Notes: generated from the sequence alone by a model not told the origin. Positions 1 to 12,080 are shown, numbered from the stretch's first letter. The stretch is 64,000 nucleotides of DNA from Hysterangium stoloniferum (GCA_015178975.1 WHVD01000023.1:248001-312000), one strand, 5' to 3'. Made by a program: numbers and translations.

Positions 1-1369
1 GGGAGCTGGGATGGTAATGTCAGAATCTATGAAATTGGAAGTGCTGGACAGTCTCAGGTATGCTGGGTTGCGTATGCACGTGAATAATGGTGATAAAATT
101 TGAGACAGGGCAAGGCAATGTACGCTCACGAGGCACCTGTGTTGAGTGTTTGCTGGAGCAAGGCGCGCGTTTCACCGTATATAACTGAGTCATGAGCCAA
201 TCTTGATCTTCAGGACGGTACAAAAGTTCTTTCTGGAGGAGCAGACAAAGCTGGTCGGATGTTTGACCTTCAATCAGGACAAGCCACTCAGATCGCAGGA
301 CATGATGCTCCGATCAAAAGTGTGAAGTGGATTGATGCACAGGGTGGCATATTAGCAACGGGAAGCTGGGACAAGACCCTGAAAGTAAGAATCCTTGCAT
401 CTTCTGATCCTTTTTTTGGTCTGGCTCACAAACAGAAAGTATTGGGATCTCCGCACCCCCAATCCCGTTATCACAGTCACTCTTCCCGAACGGTGTTATA
501 CAATGGATGTAGCGTTTCCACTTTTGGTGGCTGGGTGTGCAGATAAGAAAATCAACATCTATAATTTGCAGGAGCCCAATAAGCTTTACCGAGTGGGTTT
601 TCATGTTCCGCCAAGGGGCCTACACCTGTCTTAACATCACCGAACATTTGCAGACTATGGAGTCGAGTCTTAAAATGCAAACGCGAGTCATCTCATGTTT
701 CCCTGCTGCGGATGGTTTTGCTATCGGTAGCGTGGAAGGCCGAGTGGCAATTACATATGTCGATGAGAAAAACAATGGGTGCGTGTTAGATTCAAAACAC
801 TCATCAAGCCTGTGTGACATTTGACAAAAACTAGGTCACAAAACTTTTCCTTCAAATGCCACCGACGGGATCAACCGCCTCAAAGCAAGGATCACACCCA
901 CGTCTTCGCAGTAAACGATATCAGGTACATTTATTCTTTATTGTCACGCCTAAAATTATGTGATGACGTTGTCTTAGTTTCCACCAACAACAAGGCACAT
1001 TTAGTACAGCGGGCGCCGATGGCACCATCAATTTCTGGGATAAAGACAGTAGAACACGGCTCAAGAGTAAGTACTTGTCATACTCCTCTTCCATTCAAGT
1101 GTCAATATAAGCTTGCAGCATTTGATCCTGCGCCTGGCCCCATTGCGTGTACTGCATTCAATCGATCCGGAACTATTTTCTCATATGCCGTTAGTTATGA
1201 CTGGAGCAAAGTCAGTGATTTTGTTGCATTGAGGGGAATATACCACTAACACCCCCCACTTTCAATTTGCGGCTATCAGGGCTACAGCGGCAATACGCCT
1301 GGGATGCCAAACAAGATCATGTTGCACGCCTGCAAGGACGAAGAGGTGAAGAAGAAGCCCAAAAAATAG
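1..1369 (+). CDS. RAE1: RAE1/GLE2-like mRNA export WD40 protein, 3' part (5' end outside window)
   Basis: WD40 beta-propeller protein that docks at nuclear pores (NUP98 GLEBS partner) and acts in mRNA export and the spindle checkpoint. Nine exons fit: 1-57, 109-162, 214-384, 440-592, 654-778, 835-924, 978-1066, 1119-1210, 1280-1369, each junction keeping frame. Diagnostic stretches in order are [72 protein letters not shown] and the end [13 protein letters not shown] followed by a Lys-rich tail and TAG. The FKCHR and [12 protein letters not shown] signatures separate RAE1 from generic WD40 proteins. The intron at 163-213 seems to use a GC donor; the others are GT-AG and about 50-70 nt. The N-terminus lies before the window. 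No frameshift was seen, so the visible part looks functional. The gene name is recognised from family knowledge. Confidence 0.93.
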
Positions 1370-2184
1370 GCAAGTCTTTGTCTGTTGTCTGCCGTTTCTG
1401 GGCCAAGCTGTCGGCAGATGGATCGTGCATGAGGATCTGTCTGCCATCACTGTCATATTTCACACATACAGATTTTCACTCAATTTAACCATGTTGTAAA
1501 TTTTGTTTAATGACACCGCATGCACCAGTGTTCGTTACAACGCTCTGTGAGCGTTGATGTATACACGCATGCACAGGGGGATTGAAACCGAAACAGTTCA
1601 TTGAGTTCATCACACCGTCGGCTGAGTTGTCTTGTCTTGGCTATCGACTGCCATACAGATACAATGGTAAAATATGAAAACGCTGACCAACTTTCAAGCA
1701 CACGCAGGCATATCCGGATACGGTGTGGAGTAGCCGTTTGTTTAAGCTTGGTAAGTCAGAGTGCAAGAGCCTAAAATTTAACATTCTTTAATGGGGACAG
1801 TGTTAAGTTTTCGGTGAGGACCTTGATAGTTAACAATGAGTGATATTCGCGTTTGTCTAAGCTCTGTCAAACGTATAAGGAAAACTAGCTACGAGTCTTA
1901 ACTATTGATGAATCAGCTGACAAAGCTTTTAGTAGACTGCATTTCTGAGGGACCAACCTGCGCTCGAGCATGAAAAGATAGCAAAATATTTTAATCTCCT
2001 TTCAAATGAAAATTCATTTTTTATAGTTTCAGCAACGACACACAAGATTATTTAATATGGCTCCATTCACCCACAATTCCCAAAAGAAAAACACAGATTT
2101 CGCAACTTCTAGTTGAACTCAAGAGTAGCAAAGATGTTGAAAGTGAGGATGATGCTACTATTAGCACATCTCCCCCGTGGATGC
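1370..2184. other. Intergenic, nothing recognised
   Basis: Downstream of RAE1 only short, uninformative open frames exist on either strand. No repeat, RNA or conserved motif was recognised. Confidence 0.6.
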
Positions 2185-2470
2185 TGAGTTTCAGTACTGG
2201 CTTCAAAGCAAAGAATTAGTTCTGGAACTGATGGGAATGTGGAATGGTGGGGTGTAAGTCTTCCCACCCGAATTTATATCATGTCTCAGGTTTTCAAGCA
2301 GTTTCAATCTGTTAGGTACCCTGTACGGGCTTTACTAGCCCTTTAATATCTACCTATAATGGGCCTCTTGGTGCCTAGTGAGAGGGCATTTTCAGCTGCC
2401 TGCATTGCACTCACACACCGTCGAAGCCCTTCAAGTTATCAAATGTGTAATCCGGAAAGATCTCCTCATA
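2185..2470 (+). pseudogene. hAT transposase remnant (C-terminal dimerisation region)
   Basis: Translation near 2235-2430 gives a short WW-containing block (NVEWWG), then YPVRALLAL and PSERAFSAACIALTHRR. The last is the hAT C-terminal dimerisation signature (usual form SERxFSxAG..lT..R). Stops and frameshifts interrupt it and no upstream catalytic region or terminal inverted repeats were found. This is an old, dead fragment. The family call rests on the short motif block, which is quite specific. Confidence 0.62.
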
Positions 2471-3623
2471 CACCCTCCAATGCCTTCCCCCACATTCGAG
2501 ATGGATATTGAGAGTGAACGAAGAGATCGAAACAACACCGTGGGAGATTTTGCTGTTGGCGGGGAAGAGGCCACATTTTTGGAAGTTGAGTTTGTTGTGA
2601 ACCAAGACTAATGCGTACCTGAAGGGGTTTGCCGTCTCAAAGAACAATGAAACAACCCCGCACGTTCACCGTATCAAATCCCCCATTTCTCCTTAGCTCC
2701 TCTTTTGTCCCTCAACGTCTTATCACCATTTATTCGGTCATCTTGTTTCGACTGGATTATATTTGCAACCGTTATCTTTACCGTGTCTTACAACGATATT
2801 ACTTGCCCGTTCTTTATTCGTTCCCTCATTGTCTCGGTACCGTATATCAGATAGACACGCAAATACCTCAGTCGATTTACCCTTCCGTATCAACTGAGGT
2901 ACGTTGCCATTTTTATTCGTTTTCAAAATATTAGTACTAATCGTATTTAATAGTTGTTACTTTCGTTTTAGTTGTCATATCTTTAATAGAGTTATCTAGT
3001 GATGAGGAGTAACTTTCTAGATAAATGTGTTTTCACAAATATTTTTGAGAAATTATTTTACACATTATGAATGCGCCTCCAATTTATAGCGGCACTTTTC
3101 AACCGTTTTTACCCGGTCCAGCCCAAGCTGGTACAAAAGCCCGGCAAGCCCCTGCCGGATCCAGCTAGGCGCTTTCAGGCTGCGCGGGGATTTGCCAATC
3201 ACTCTCCAGCAGTGCCAAGAGCAATACAGTAACCAGAACTTATGACGATCCGACTTTTCTACTATTTGAGGAGTGAGATCACCATGGACGATATGGTGGA
3301 TGCTGTCCAGAGCGATACGCATCAGCTACTGCCTTTGGCCTCGACCATGTGCGCCGAAATTGGCAGTTCAATGCTATCACACGACACGACAAGTATTCAA
3401 TATTCAATCGCCATCTGTTCATTAAATTTCGGTGACACGACGGCCCCTCGCTAACTGCTATCATTGTGGCTCGTCTGCAGTACTTACACACACCTTCAGG
3501 ACAACTACGGCGTGCCTGGATACCCCCCACCATCACCCCCACTGTGGTAGATAAAGGTTCACCACAATTGTCAATGTGGATCATCTCAAAAGTTAGACAG
3601 CCCCCCCGCAATCAAATTGATAA
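2471..3623. other. Intergenic between hAT remnant and first terpene synthase
   Basis: No supported gene. Open frames around 3065-3611 on the minus strand lack recognisable motifs. The stretch just before 3624 should hold the synthase promoter; no clear TATA box was seen. Confidence 0.5.
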
Positions 3624-4916
3624 ATGTCTACGACCATTACTGTCACCCTCCCTGATCTCCTTGCGATCTCTAACTGGCCATACGAGTGTACGATAAACCC
3701 TCACCATCGTTCAAACACAATGAAAAGCATGCAATGGATGGAAAGCTTCCAGATGCTAACCCCAAAGGATTTAGCAGCCTTCCATCGCTGCGATTTTCCG
3801 TTATTGGTGTCACTATCATATCCCACAATCAGTCGGGAGCACCACCGCCTAGCCGTTGATTTGTTTTACTGGTTCTTCCTTTTTGATGAGATCACCGATG
3901 TTCAAAGCGGGGACGCAGCGAGGGAGCTAGCGAACGTTCTGTTGGGTGTATTGCGGTAAGTATCTTGGCCATATCCTTAAATGTATATCATTTTATTCCC
4001 ATCTGTCTATTAACGATGATCTGTAGGGACCCCTCGCAACCTCTCCCGGTGGGAACCCATGTACTCGGGGAGATGACCATAGAGTGAGTTTTACTTATCA
4101 TGACTTGAACTGTCATTCTGAGCGAAAATTCATATCACGTAGCATGTGGTCTCGCTTCCTTGAATTTTGTGTTCCATCTTCTGCCGCCCGTTTGCAAAGG
4201 GACCTCGAAGAATACGTTGAATCCGTCTTCCTTGAAGCACGGGATAGGGAAATAGGGTATATACATACTAGCGTAAAGGAATATCTCATCCATAGGCGCT
4301 GCACCTCGGGTTCGAAAGCGGTTTTGGATCTCTATACGCTCACGGTTGACTTACCTGAAGACGTCATGTCGCACCCCGTCGTTCGCCGTCTCACCGACAA
4401 CGGACTTGACTTCATAGGCATCCAAAATGTAAACGATGGAACCAGGTCTAAATTTTGTAATTAGCTAATATCCACCATCTCATCCAGGATGTTTATTCCT
4501 ATAATTACGAGCGTGGACAAGGCATACACGCACATAACCTCGTCACTGCTGTTATGAAGGAGAATGTCGTCGGCGTACAGGACGCTCTTGACCATTGTGG
4601 CGAACTCTTCCGTCAAACCGCTCAATCATTCTTCGACAATTTACAGAACGTCCCCAGCTCTTCCCCTGATATCCAGCAGGCCCTTCTGCTGCACACGGAC
4701 GGTATGACTCAATTTCTGACCGGAATGACCGAGTGGTCGTACAGGAGCCAGCGATACTTCGGCAATAAAGGTGATACGATACGAGTGACGCGGAGGCTCG
4801 AGCTCAGCAATGAGCCTTCAGGACGCCAGTATGATTGCCAGTTACAAGCCAATAAAAAACTTCATGCCGGCGCTGGAGGTTCGACGACATCCTGCTGCTC
4901 TAAAGAAAGAGATTAG
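3624..4916 (+). CDS. Sesquiterpene synthase 1 (class I terpene cyclase)
   Basis: Predicted to ionise and cyclise farnesyl diphosphate with Mg2+; cytosolic, no signal peptide. Exons 3624-3955, 4027-4083, 4143-4428 and 4488-4916 give 367 residues, typical for basidiomycete enzymes. The Asp-rich motif is DEITD (residues 88-92, first Asp and last Asp in metal-binding positions). The NSE triad is NDVYSYNYE (225-233, N, S and E present), with the intron falling directly after Asn225. The terminal RY pair is at 314-315 (SQRYF). Start ATG at 3624 gives the usual short N-terminus before the first helices (TLPDLLAISNWPYE). It lies about 2.8 kb before a close paralogue in the same orientation with identical intron positions, so the pair arose by tandem duplication. 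The product skeleton cannot be told from sequence; no tailoring gene is adjacent. Confidence 0.93.
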
Positions 4917-6284
4917 ATTTATTCTCAAGCTTCAATACTTTTGTATGTATTTAAATAGTTCGGTATCGGATTAGCCAGGCGTGGTTTATCTATTGCTATA
5001 TTTAAAGGCTCGACTCAAAGGCATCGGTTTTGAAATGAGCTCAACGGATATATATACTTGTATACATAGGGTGGACAGGTGGAGCATGATGCCCTGGAAT
5101 CGGGTCTTCAGCGCTGAGGTCAGCTTTGAAGCCGGGGTCGTGGTCGTTCATCTATTTATTACAACCCACTGCCCGAGTTGTGCACCGATGATTAAGCTGT
5201 CTTCTCTTCCCTTCGCTTGGGCTCTTGTAGAAAAATGATAATACTTTATGCTGTGTGGCAATTGAGAGCAAGCGATATCACACTTGAGGTATTCAGTATT
5301 GTTATTCTCGTGCAATACCATCTAGCTATTCTTTTTATTCCAATTTTATCACTTAGGGCTAATCCTATGTTAGGTAACATATCCGAAAATTGGTCGAGGA
5401 TGCAACCATCCCCGGAGATAGGGATGAAAATAAACGTATAGTTAGACTCATTTGGACGAAATTTTAACGGCAACAAAAATCCCAGTAGAACCCGCTTTCC
5501 AAAACCTTCTTCATTGATAACGGGGCTGACTGTAATATTTATTTGGTTGCGATTCTAATAATTACAAGAGAGAAAAAACGAGATACCACTGCTTCTGATA
5601 ATGTCTCCGCCAGGAAAAATGGTTTTAGGCACTGGGGAGGGGAGGCAGGGTGTGTTACTTCAGCTATATTTAGTAGATAACAATGCGTGTTAGAGTGAAG
5701 GTCTATCTCTCCATGAGAGTTATATTCGAAACTGCGCAAATAACTTCAACAGTAGTTACAATCCTATGATACTTGAACTGCGTAGGGAATAATTTCTTTA
5801 TAGCATCGTTAGACAAACTAGCTAGGCTAGTTATCACGCTAGAGCAGTGAACGGTTTCGAATTCCATTTTTTGACGATGTCCCACTCTATGGTGGGAAAA
5901 CAATTGCTTGATTGCTTTCAAATTGGAGCTGGGAATATGAGATCGTTCGCTGCGGCCAAAAATATCCACTAGAATAGCAGACTCACAGCTCAGGCTCTAG
6001 TGGTATCCTGCACATCTCCATAATCGGAGCTCCAGTTTCTGACGCTGGGACCCTGCTATGGTAGCCAATGACTAATATGCGTCTTTCGAAGGCTTCCTCT
6101 CGGTATGAACCTCTGCTGGATAATTACTTGTACTCCGGAGGATTTCAATTTCTCGTCAGTAGGGTTGGAGTGGTATGAATATGCGACTGGGTGTTTTTGA
6201 AAAAATGCCAGTTATTGTCTTCTACTGGACAAGGACTGTTGTTTATACGATCAAGTACAGAGTTCTTCTCTTTCAGTGAATGAT

Positions 6285-6585
6285 TGTAAGATTGTAATGT
6301 TATCTTTGTCATTAGGAGAGCTGGGTGAGACAGTATAGTGCCCATTGACGCTTGTCACTCACCACGTTCCGTCTGAAATTGTGGACATGGACTCTATTAT
6401 TTGAAAGATGTGTTATTAGCGGTGGAGTCGTCAATGACCGATCATTGATCAGCGCTTCTGTGTGAACAGTGTTATAGGATATGATGTCACGCGATTGCAG
6501 TTCGAACAGTTAATTAAACACAAAGGATATGTATCTGGTGCCCTCGCAGACTCTGAACGCACGTTGGCAATTTAAACCTACCGAC
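6285..6585. repeat. Diverged direct repeat, copy 1
   Basis: Alignable by eye to 6975-7255: shared blocks are GTTATCTTTG, TAGTGCCC(A/G)TTG, GCGCTTGTCACT and AATTAAACA, in the same order and spacing. It is a non-coding tandem duplication between the two synthase genes. Confidence 0.65.
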
Positions 6586-6974
6586 CGCATGGCGTTGAGC
6601 TATCCAATGCTACATCCCGAAAACCTATCAAATACATGTCTCTTAGAATGCCCACTTCATTAAATCACAAGACTCCATTGATTGCCTTCATCCCAGCTTC
6701 ATCATCAATAAATTGGCATTTGATCCGGATGGCTCCCGGAGGAAGTCCCCGTATTCTAGAATCAAGCAGATGAGTCAATCAAGATGTGCTCTCCTCAGAC
6801 TTCAGCCTCAGGTTTTGGTGGAATGCAACTGTGAGCTATGTTCTTCAGTGCGTTGAGCAAAGGTGAAGTAGCGAATGCAGATCCTCCCTTCTTGAGTACT
6901 CTAACGCTGGAGTCACGTCAACTTGCAGGCGTTCTTCTAATGAGCACACAATATCTTTTCTCACATGAATGGTT

Positions 6975-7255
6975 ATTATAACCGTTATGTTATCTTTGCA
7001 ATTATGAGAGCTCGGTGGCACGTACTAGTGCCCGTTGGCGCTTGTCACTGAGTTAACCGCATTCCGTTTGAAATCATGAACATAAACTGCATTCGAAACG
7101 AGTGTTAACCGTTAGCGGCTATTGGCCAGCGGTTCGGTAAACAGCCTCGTGGGAATTGATGACATACAGTGCCCTGCGAATTGTGAATTAAACAAAGGGT
7201 ATGTCTCTGATACCCTCACAGAATGAAAGCACGTCAGTATTTTATGTAAACCTAT
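6975..7255. repeat. Diverged direct repeat, copy 2
   Basis: Partner of 6285-6585, with the same block order, about 690 bp downstream. It lies just outside the inverted-repeat arm that starts by 7346. Confidence 0.65.
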
Positions 7256-7694
7256 TTGAACTATTTATCCACTGTATACTACACCACGTTTAATACGTTG
7301 GTGATTGTTGAAGATCTCCGAGTTATTAGTGGCCTACTGGTAACAGACTTAAACTCACAAACACGATTTCGCCATCGTTCACCCGTAGGGCCGCTTGGAT
7401 AAAATTCAGTGCAGATCAGGTTTACCAGCGGAGAAGCCCCGGATATGGCCCCTTGTCTGACTGGACCTTGGGCTGTGTGTTAATGGCATAGTCAACCCTG
7501 TTGTACAGCACCTCTCGGTGGCTTCGTCTCGGTAATAACCTACACCCCAAGGTGTTTAGCCCTGCCCGGCCAATCGCTTCTAATCTGGTTCATTTCAATG
7601 GCTGACAGATTTGGAGATGGTCGCACTAACCTATCCTCTGCCTATGCCTCTCGCGATAGGGATAACGCGCTACGGACAGAATTGAGTCGGAGTA

Positions 7695-7702
7695 GATAAA
7701 AG
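7695..7702 (+). promoter_or_regulatory. TATA-like element of synthase 2
   Basis: GATAAAAG lies 58 bp before the start codon at 7760 and is conserved at the matching place in arm 2. Plausible core promoter only. Confidence 0.4.
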
Positions 7703-7759
7703 GGACTCAGTATCGGTAATGTAGGACCATCTCACGAGCAACCCCAACCAAACCGTGAA

Positions 7760-9000
7760 ATGTCTAAGACGATTATCGTTCCTGATCTTTTTGCGATAAC
7801 TAGCTGGCCATACGAGTGCAAAGTTAACCCCCACTATCACTCAAATGCTATGGAAAGCAAGAAATGGATGGAAACGTTCCAGATATTACCCCCTACGGAT
7901 TTAACAGCTTTTCATCGTTTCAATTTCCCGCTACTAGCGTCATTATTTTATCCTACTATTAGTCAAGAGCACCACCGGCTCGCCGTTGATCTGTTCTATT
8001 GGTTCTATCTTATCGACGAGCTCACCGACCTTCAAAGCGGTGAGGCGGCGAGGGAACTGACGAACATTATTTTGGGTGCGCTAAAGTAAGTTTATCCCCA
8101 AATGTATGACATTGTATGCCCATTCGTTTATCAACGATCATCTTCAGGGATCCATCGCAACCTCTCCCGGCGGGGACACATTCACTAGGAGAAATGACCA
8201 GAGAGTAGGTTTCTCTTCTCGTGCCCAGACCTCCATACTGACCAAAATCGTGACTCATAGAGTGTGGTCTCGCATCCGCAACTTTTCTGTTCCATCTTCT
8301 GCCGACCGTTTGCAAAGAGACCTCGAAGTATACATTGAAGCCGTCTTTAACGAAGCCAACAACAGGGAAACAGGGCATATACATCCCAGCGTAAAAGAAT
8401 ATTTTCTTCATAGGCGCAGCACCGCAGCTATGAAGGCAACTCTAGATGTCTGCATGCTTGCAGCTGACATACCTGAAAGTGTCACCTCGGACCCACGCGT
8501 TCAACGTCTCACTGAGGATGGGATCGATTTGACATGGATTCACAATGTAAACCAAAGAACCATTCTAAATTCTGTCGCATTTCGCTAATATTCGCTATCT
8601 CACCCAGGATATTTATTCATATAGTTTCGAGCGTGCGCGTGGCGTACACGCACATAATCTCGTAACGACTGTTATAAAAGAAAAGTCCATCAGCGTACAG
8701 GAAGCTATTGACTATTGTGGCGAACTCTTCCGACAGACCGCTCAGTCGTTCTTCGACAATTTACAAAATGTCCCCTCGTTTTCAGCCGATGAACAGCAGG
8801 CTCTTTTGCTGCATACTGACGGGATAGGCTATTTTCTGACTGGTATGCATGAGTGGTCCCACAAAAGCCCGCGATACTTCGGCAATGAAGGTGAAATGGT
8901 GCGAAACAGTCGGGAAATTGAGCTGGCCGATGAGCCTTTAGGACGACAGTATGATTACCAGTTGCAAACAAGTACGGAAGCTCATGCGGTACGGGTTTAA
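7760..9000 (+). CDS. Sesquiterpene synthase 2 (class I terpene cyclase)
   Basis: Paralogue of the gene at 3624 with the same four-exon plan: 7760-8085, 8148-8204, 8261-8546, 8608-9000, 353 residues. The metal-binding motifs are DELTD (86-90) and NDIYSYSFE (223-231, intron after the Asn), and the RY pair is at 312-313 (SPRYF). It should cyclise farnesyl diphosphate in the cytosol. The first motif differs from synthase 1 (DELTD against DEITD), and the C-terminus is 14 residues shorter. All junctions keep frame and no stop interrupts. It sits inside the inverted-repeat arm and so has a near-identical twin at 62346-63586. The product is unknown. The divergence from synthase 1 is far greater than from the twin, so the tandem duplication came first. 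Confidence 0.94.
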
Positions 9001-9417
9001 AGTAAGCGATTACTTTTACTCTGAAGCTTAATACCCACATATTTCCTCGAATCAAACAGCGTAGAATCACCTAGACAAACTGCTTTATTGAAATTACTGT
9101 TTCGTTCGGTTTGACCCTCCATTACGAGTAACGAACCTAACGAAACTTTATTTTTGGCATCTCTTCGGTTTCGGCTCGGTTTGGAAACGGTTCAGTTTGA
9201 AAGTGGTTTATAACCGGTTCAACCCGGTTAAATATATTCTGTATTTTGTAGAACGCCATTGAAGCATTACGATTATTATCCATCTGGAGGTGACGTAAAG
9301 CGTTCGGTCAGCGGGGTCTTGTGAATTGTAGTCTGAATAGATATGAATTACTGTGAAAGCATTGATTAATCCACATATGATAGTTCTGGCTCTGAATAAC
9401 TAACTCGATGGTTCCCA
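9001..9417. other. 3' flank of synthase 2
   Basis: No gene seen. A stretch rich in CGGTT/GGTTT repeats (about 9100-9240, e.g. CGGTTTCGGCTCGGTTTGG) is the only visible structure. It is duplicated in arm 2. Confidence 0.5.
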
Positions 9418-10029
9418 CGGGCTATAGGAAAGTGTTAACTTTTGGGAATTCGGTAAATGAGCAGCAAGGACTCAAACCATACAGGGGTATTAGTAAGCGG
9501 GTTACTAGGCTATATAAGGATGAGTCATGTATAGCAGTACTCATCCGTTTACAACGAGTTAACCATCACCTACCTGAGTCAGACAAACGGAAAGTTATAC
9601 AGTCTAAGAACAGTGCCACTGAAAACTTAACAGAAAGTGCCGCGCAGGATGTTGCACTGCCGCGCAAGTGCCGCGACATGTTTCTTTTTTCAAAATCCAT
9701 AGATACTTCATCAATTTTGTATTGAAAATTACCAAAATAAATTTATCTTTGACATTATATCATCAAAACATGAGAACTGTTACATCTAGTGTACATTTTC
9801 CTGGTGAAATACACCTTGTGCACCACTTTAATTGGCACACACTTAGTTTTAGCCCTTCCTTGAGTGCTATTAACGCTCAAATAAACTTATTAAAGTCTTA
9901 TATAATAAAATGTAACTTCTAAATGACATGGGTTCTAGGGTTACACGAAAAACTTGCATGTCGTGGCACTTCCTAATTAGGAAGGTAACTGCTGCGACAC
10001 TGAAACAACTGTACTTGTGGATGAGAGGC
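9418..10029. repeat. Dispersed non-coding element, copy A
   Basis: Matches 36493-36869 (with an internal deletion there) and, inverted, about 61323-61930. It starts near GGCTATAGGAAAGTG, contains closely spaced GTGCCGCG-type motifs at 9635-9680, an AT-rich core and an ending GGAAGGTAACTGCTGCGAC then GTGGATGAG. It has no credible coding capacity and exact ends are uncertain. Probably a non-autonomous transposable element. Confidence 0.6.
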
Positions 10030-10118
10030 TCTAAAAAATGTCAAATACTATGTGTGAAATGCTCTATATTGTGCTATATGCTCTTAAAAGTGAATATTAT
10101 ATACAAAAAACTTTGTTA

Positions 10119-10138
10119 TTAGGGGTTAGGGTTAGGAT
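10119..10138 (+). repeat. Short telomere-like tract at inner edge of arm 1
   Basis: AGGGGTTAGGGTTAGG reads as about two and a half fungal telomere units (TTAGGG), G-rich strand pointing right. The homology with arm 2 stops within a few bases of it. Confidence 0.7.
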
Positions 10139-10139
10139 T

Positions 10140-11242
10140 TACCATACCTCTGTCTTTTCATAATTCACCCTGGGTCATTTTCTGGGTATTCTTTTAGGCT
10201 GTCTCTGAAACATAGCTTCCTCACCCATTCACTCTGCTTTGTACTTCTGAGCTAATCAGAATTTTGGTCTATTTAGAGGCAAATGTGAGATTCTTGAGTG
10301 TCTGGTTCACTGCATTCACTAAACCCATATTACATACATGAAAGTATAAGCATCAGATTTTGAAATTGATAGTGAAATACCTGATATTCAGTCTCTTCTA
10401 GTTCAGGAATATCACATTCATTCCAAGAGTAAGGAATAAAAGAATGTGGACTCCACTATTTCCAATCTCATGTCACTGTGGAGACACTGGTGATGGCAAT
10501 GAGGAGGCAGCTTGGGGGTTTACCAATGACTACATTCACTATGATCAATATCATGATTGGTCTATATTGGTTGTCAGCATGAAGGAAGGTTTAGTAACCT
10601 TAGAAATAATCCATTTATTTGTGATGAATGTGATATGATTCAGATTCAACTGTCATTGTGACCTCAATCAGAACTGTATGTGAACTTGTTTTGATATTTG
10701 GATAACATCTTATATATTAAATAACTCCTCTATCTATATATACATCTAGAAATAGTATTTGAAATCCAATCTGAATATGGTATTACATCACATTGCATTT
10801 AAACTTACTTCTCTCTACAGAAAAACCACCATTCCCTTTCTATTTTGCATGTCAGAACCTATTCTGGAACTATTGGAAAGTCACCGGGAACTTGGAAACT
10901 CTCAGATATGGTCAGGACATTGGCTTCAGCTTATGTGCTGTGACTCTATGCAAACACTTGGGAGTCCTTAATTTGAAAGATGAAAACTTATGCTGGAAGA
11001 TATGGATATTCAGAGTTCTGAAGAGTTCCAAATATCAAGTGTACAGAAAGACTGAAAAGGGAATAAGAAACTAAGTTGATATCAGATCTAAAGTAAAGTA
11101 CAAATTTGCAGAAACTAATATAAGTTTTCTTGTTATTGTACTACAAACTAAGACCACAATAAGATGGAAATGGGAGTATTCCAAAATGGGAATACAATAA
11201 GACTGTAGGGAAAGATTATTCCAAAATGGGAATACAATAAAC
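10140..11242. other. Non-genic, degenerate LTR-like sequence
   Basis: No coding sequence supported. About 10915-10945 carries, on the minus strand, the AAGCTGAAGCCAA module seen in several LTRs here. A 23 bp direct repeat (11178-11200 and 11218-11240) abuts the next LTR. Confidence 0.5.
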
Positions 11243-12080
11243 TGTCAGGAACCGGAAAACCCACCAGCCTCTGGGCCCCCGGGCCCCATCCTACATGCTC
11301 CCAACCCTCTATATTGTATAGTTACAACTGGAGTTCCCACTGGAGCCTGCACATCAACTTGTTTATGCCTGACTCTCTGTATGCACCCCACCCTATCTGT
11401 ACCCAACTCTCTATACCCACTACCAGACAACCCACTGGGACCTGGACTCCGCCCTATATACACCCGACTCTCTGTATCTCATGGACCAGTCACCGGACTC
11501 CGACTGGACTCCTGGAACCCCTCTAACAGAGCATAGAACCCTGCTCTTGTTATGGTCAAACAGTCTGTCATGTGTCTCATGTACCAGTCATTGGACTCCC
11601 CCGGACTCCAAAATCCACCCTATATACACCCGACACTCTGTATCTCATGGACCAGTCACCGGAACCTCTCTAACAGAGCCCCATTCCCATTATGGTCTAA
11701 TGACCTGTCATGATTCGTTCTCCGCTCCCATTCCATTCCATCCCTAATTCCCAGTTTAGTATTTACTTGGTTCGGTTTATGTTTAATAGTTCTGCCCCTC
11801 ATTAATACCAGATTTGGTATTATTACATTTCAAAGTCTATATAAGTCTCCTATATTCATGTACTTAGAATCCAGTTTCAATCTTGAACAAGTTTGACCCT
11901 CGAACAAGTTACACCCCTGATCCAGTCTCTAGTCCTCTTGTCTGTCTGCACACTCAATTACCGGAACTCCCACGGGAACTCTGGAATCTACATCTTCCTG
12001 TATGCATTCTGTCAGCTCAAAATATGGACACCCAAATGAGTGTACAAGGGCGCAGCCTATAAGTTGAAGCCAAGTCCATC
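11243..12080 (+). repeat. Left part of a solo LTR (TGTCAGGAAC family), split by nested insert
   Basis: Starts TGTCAGGAACC after flank TAAAC (11238-11242). Its right part is 18845-19036, ending CTTAACA before the same TAAAC (19037-19041). It contains TATATAAG near 11840 and the GCTGAAGCCAAGTCC-type module at 12050-12077 (here AGTTGAAGCC). The same family is at 22081 and 58864. Confidence 0.82.

Larger units (their letters stand above)
4917..7345. other. Intergenic between synthases 1 and 2, with a diverged tandem repeat
   Basis: No gene is supported. The stretch contains a diverged direct repeat (about 6285-6585 and 6975-7255), listed separately. Short open frames such as 5217-5441 and 5703-5969 show no known motif. 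Confidence 0.55.
7346..10138. repeat. Large inverted repeat, arm 1 (contains synthase 2)
   Basis: The reverse complement of 60925-64000 matches this interval end to end, apart from one 270 bp insertion plus its 7 bp site duplication in the other arm. The outer limit is set by the window end (64000 pairs with 7346), so the true arm may be longer. The inner limit is the TTAGGG-like tract at 10119-10138. The two arms differ mainly on the outer side (promoter, exons 1-2 of the synthase) and look near-identical from exon 3 inward. Confidence 0.93.

Noticed and set aside
3065..3611. Minus-strand ORFs upstream of synthase 1
   Set aside because: No recognisable domain and not conserved upstream of synthases 2 or 3.
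9408..9922. ORFs of 105 and 84 residues present in both arms
   Set aside because: Lie within the non-coding dispersed element and are lost in copy C at 36493; identity reflects recent arm duplication.
10119..10138. A true chromosome end
   Set aside because: Only about two to three TTAGGG-like units, with sequence continuing on both sides.
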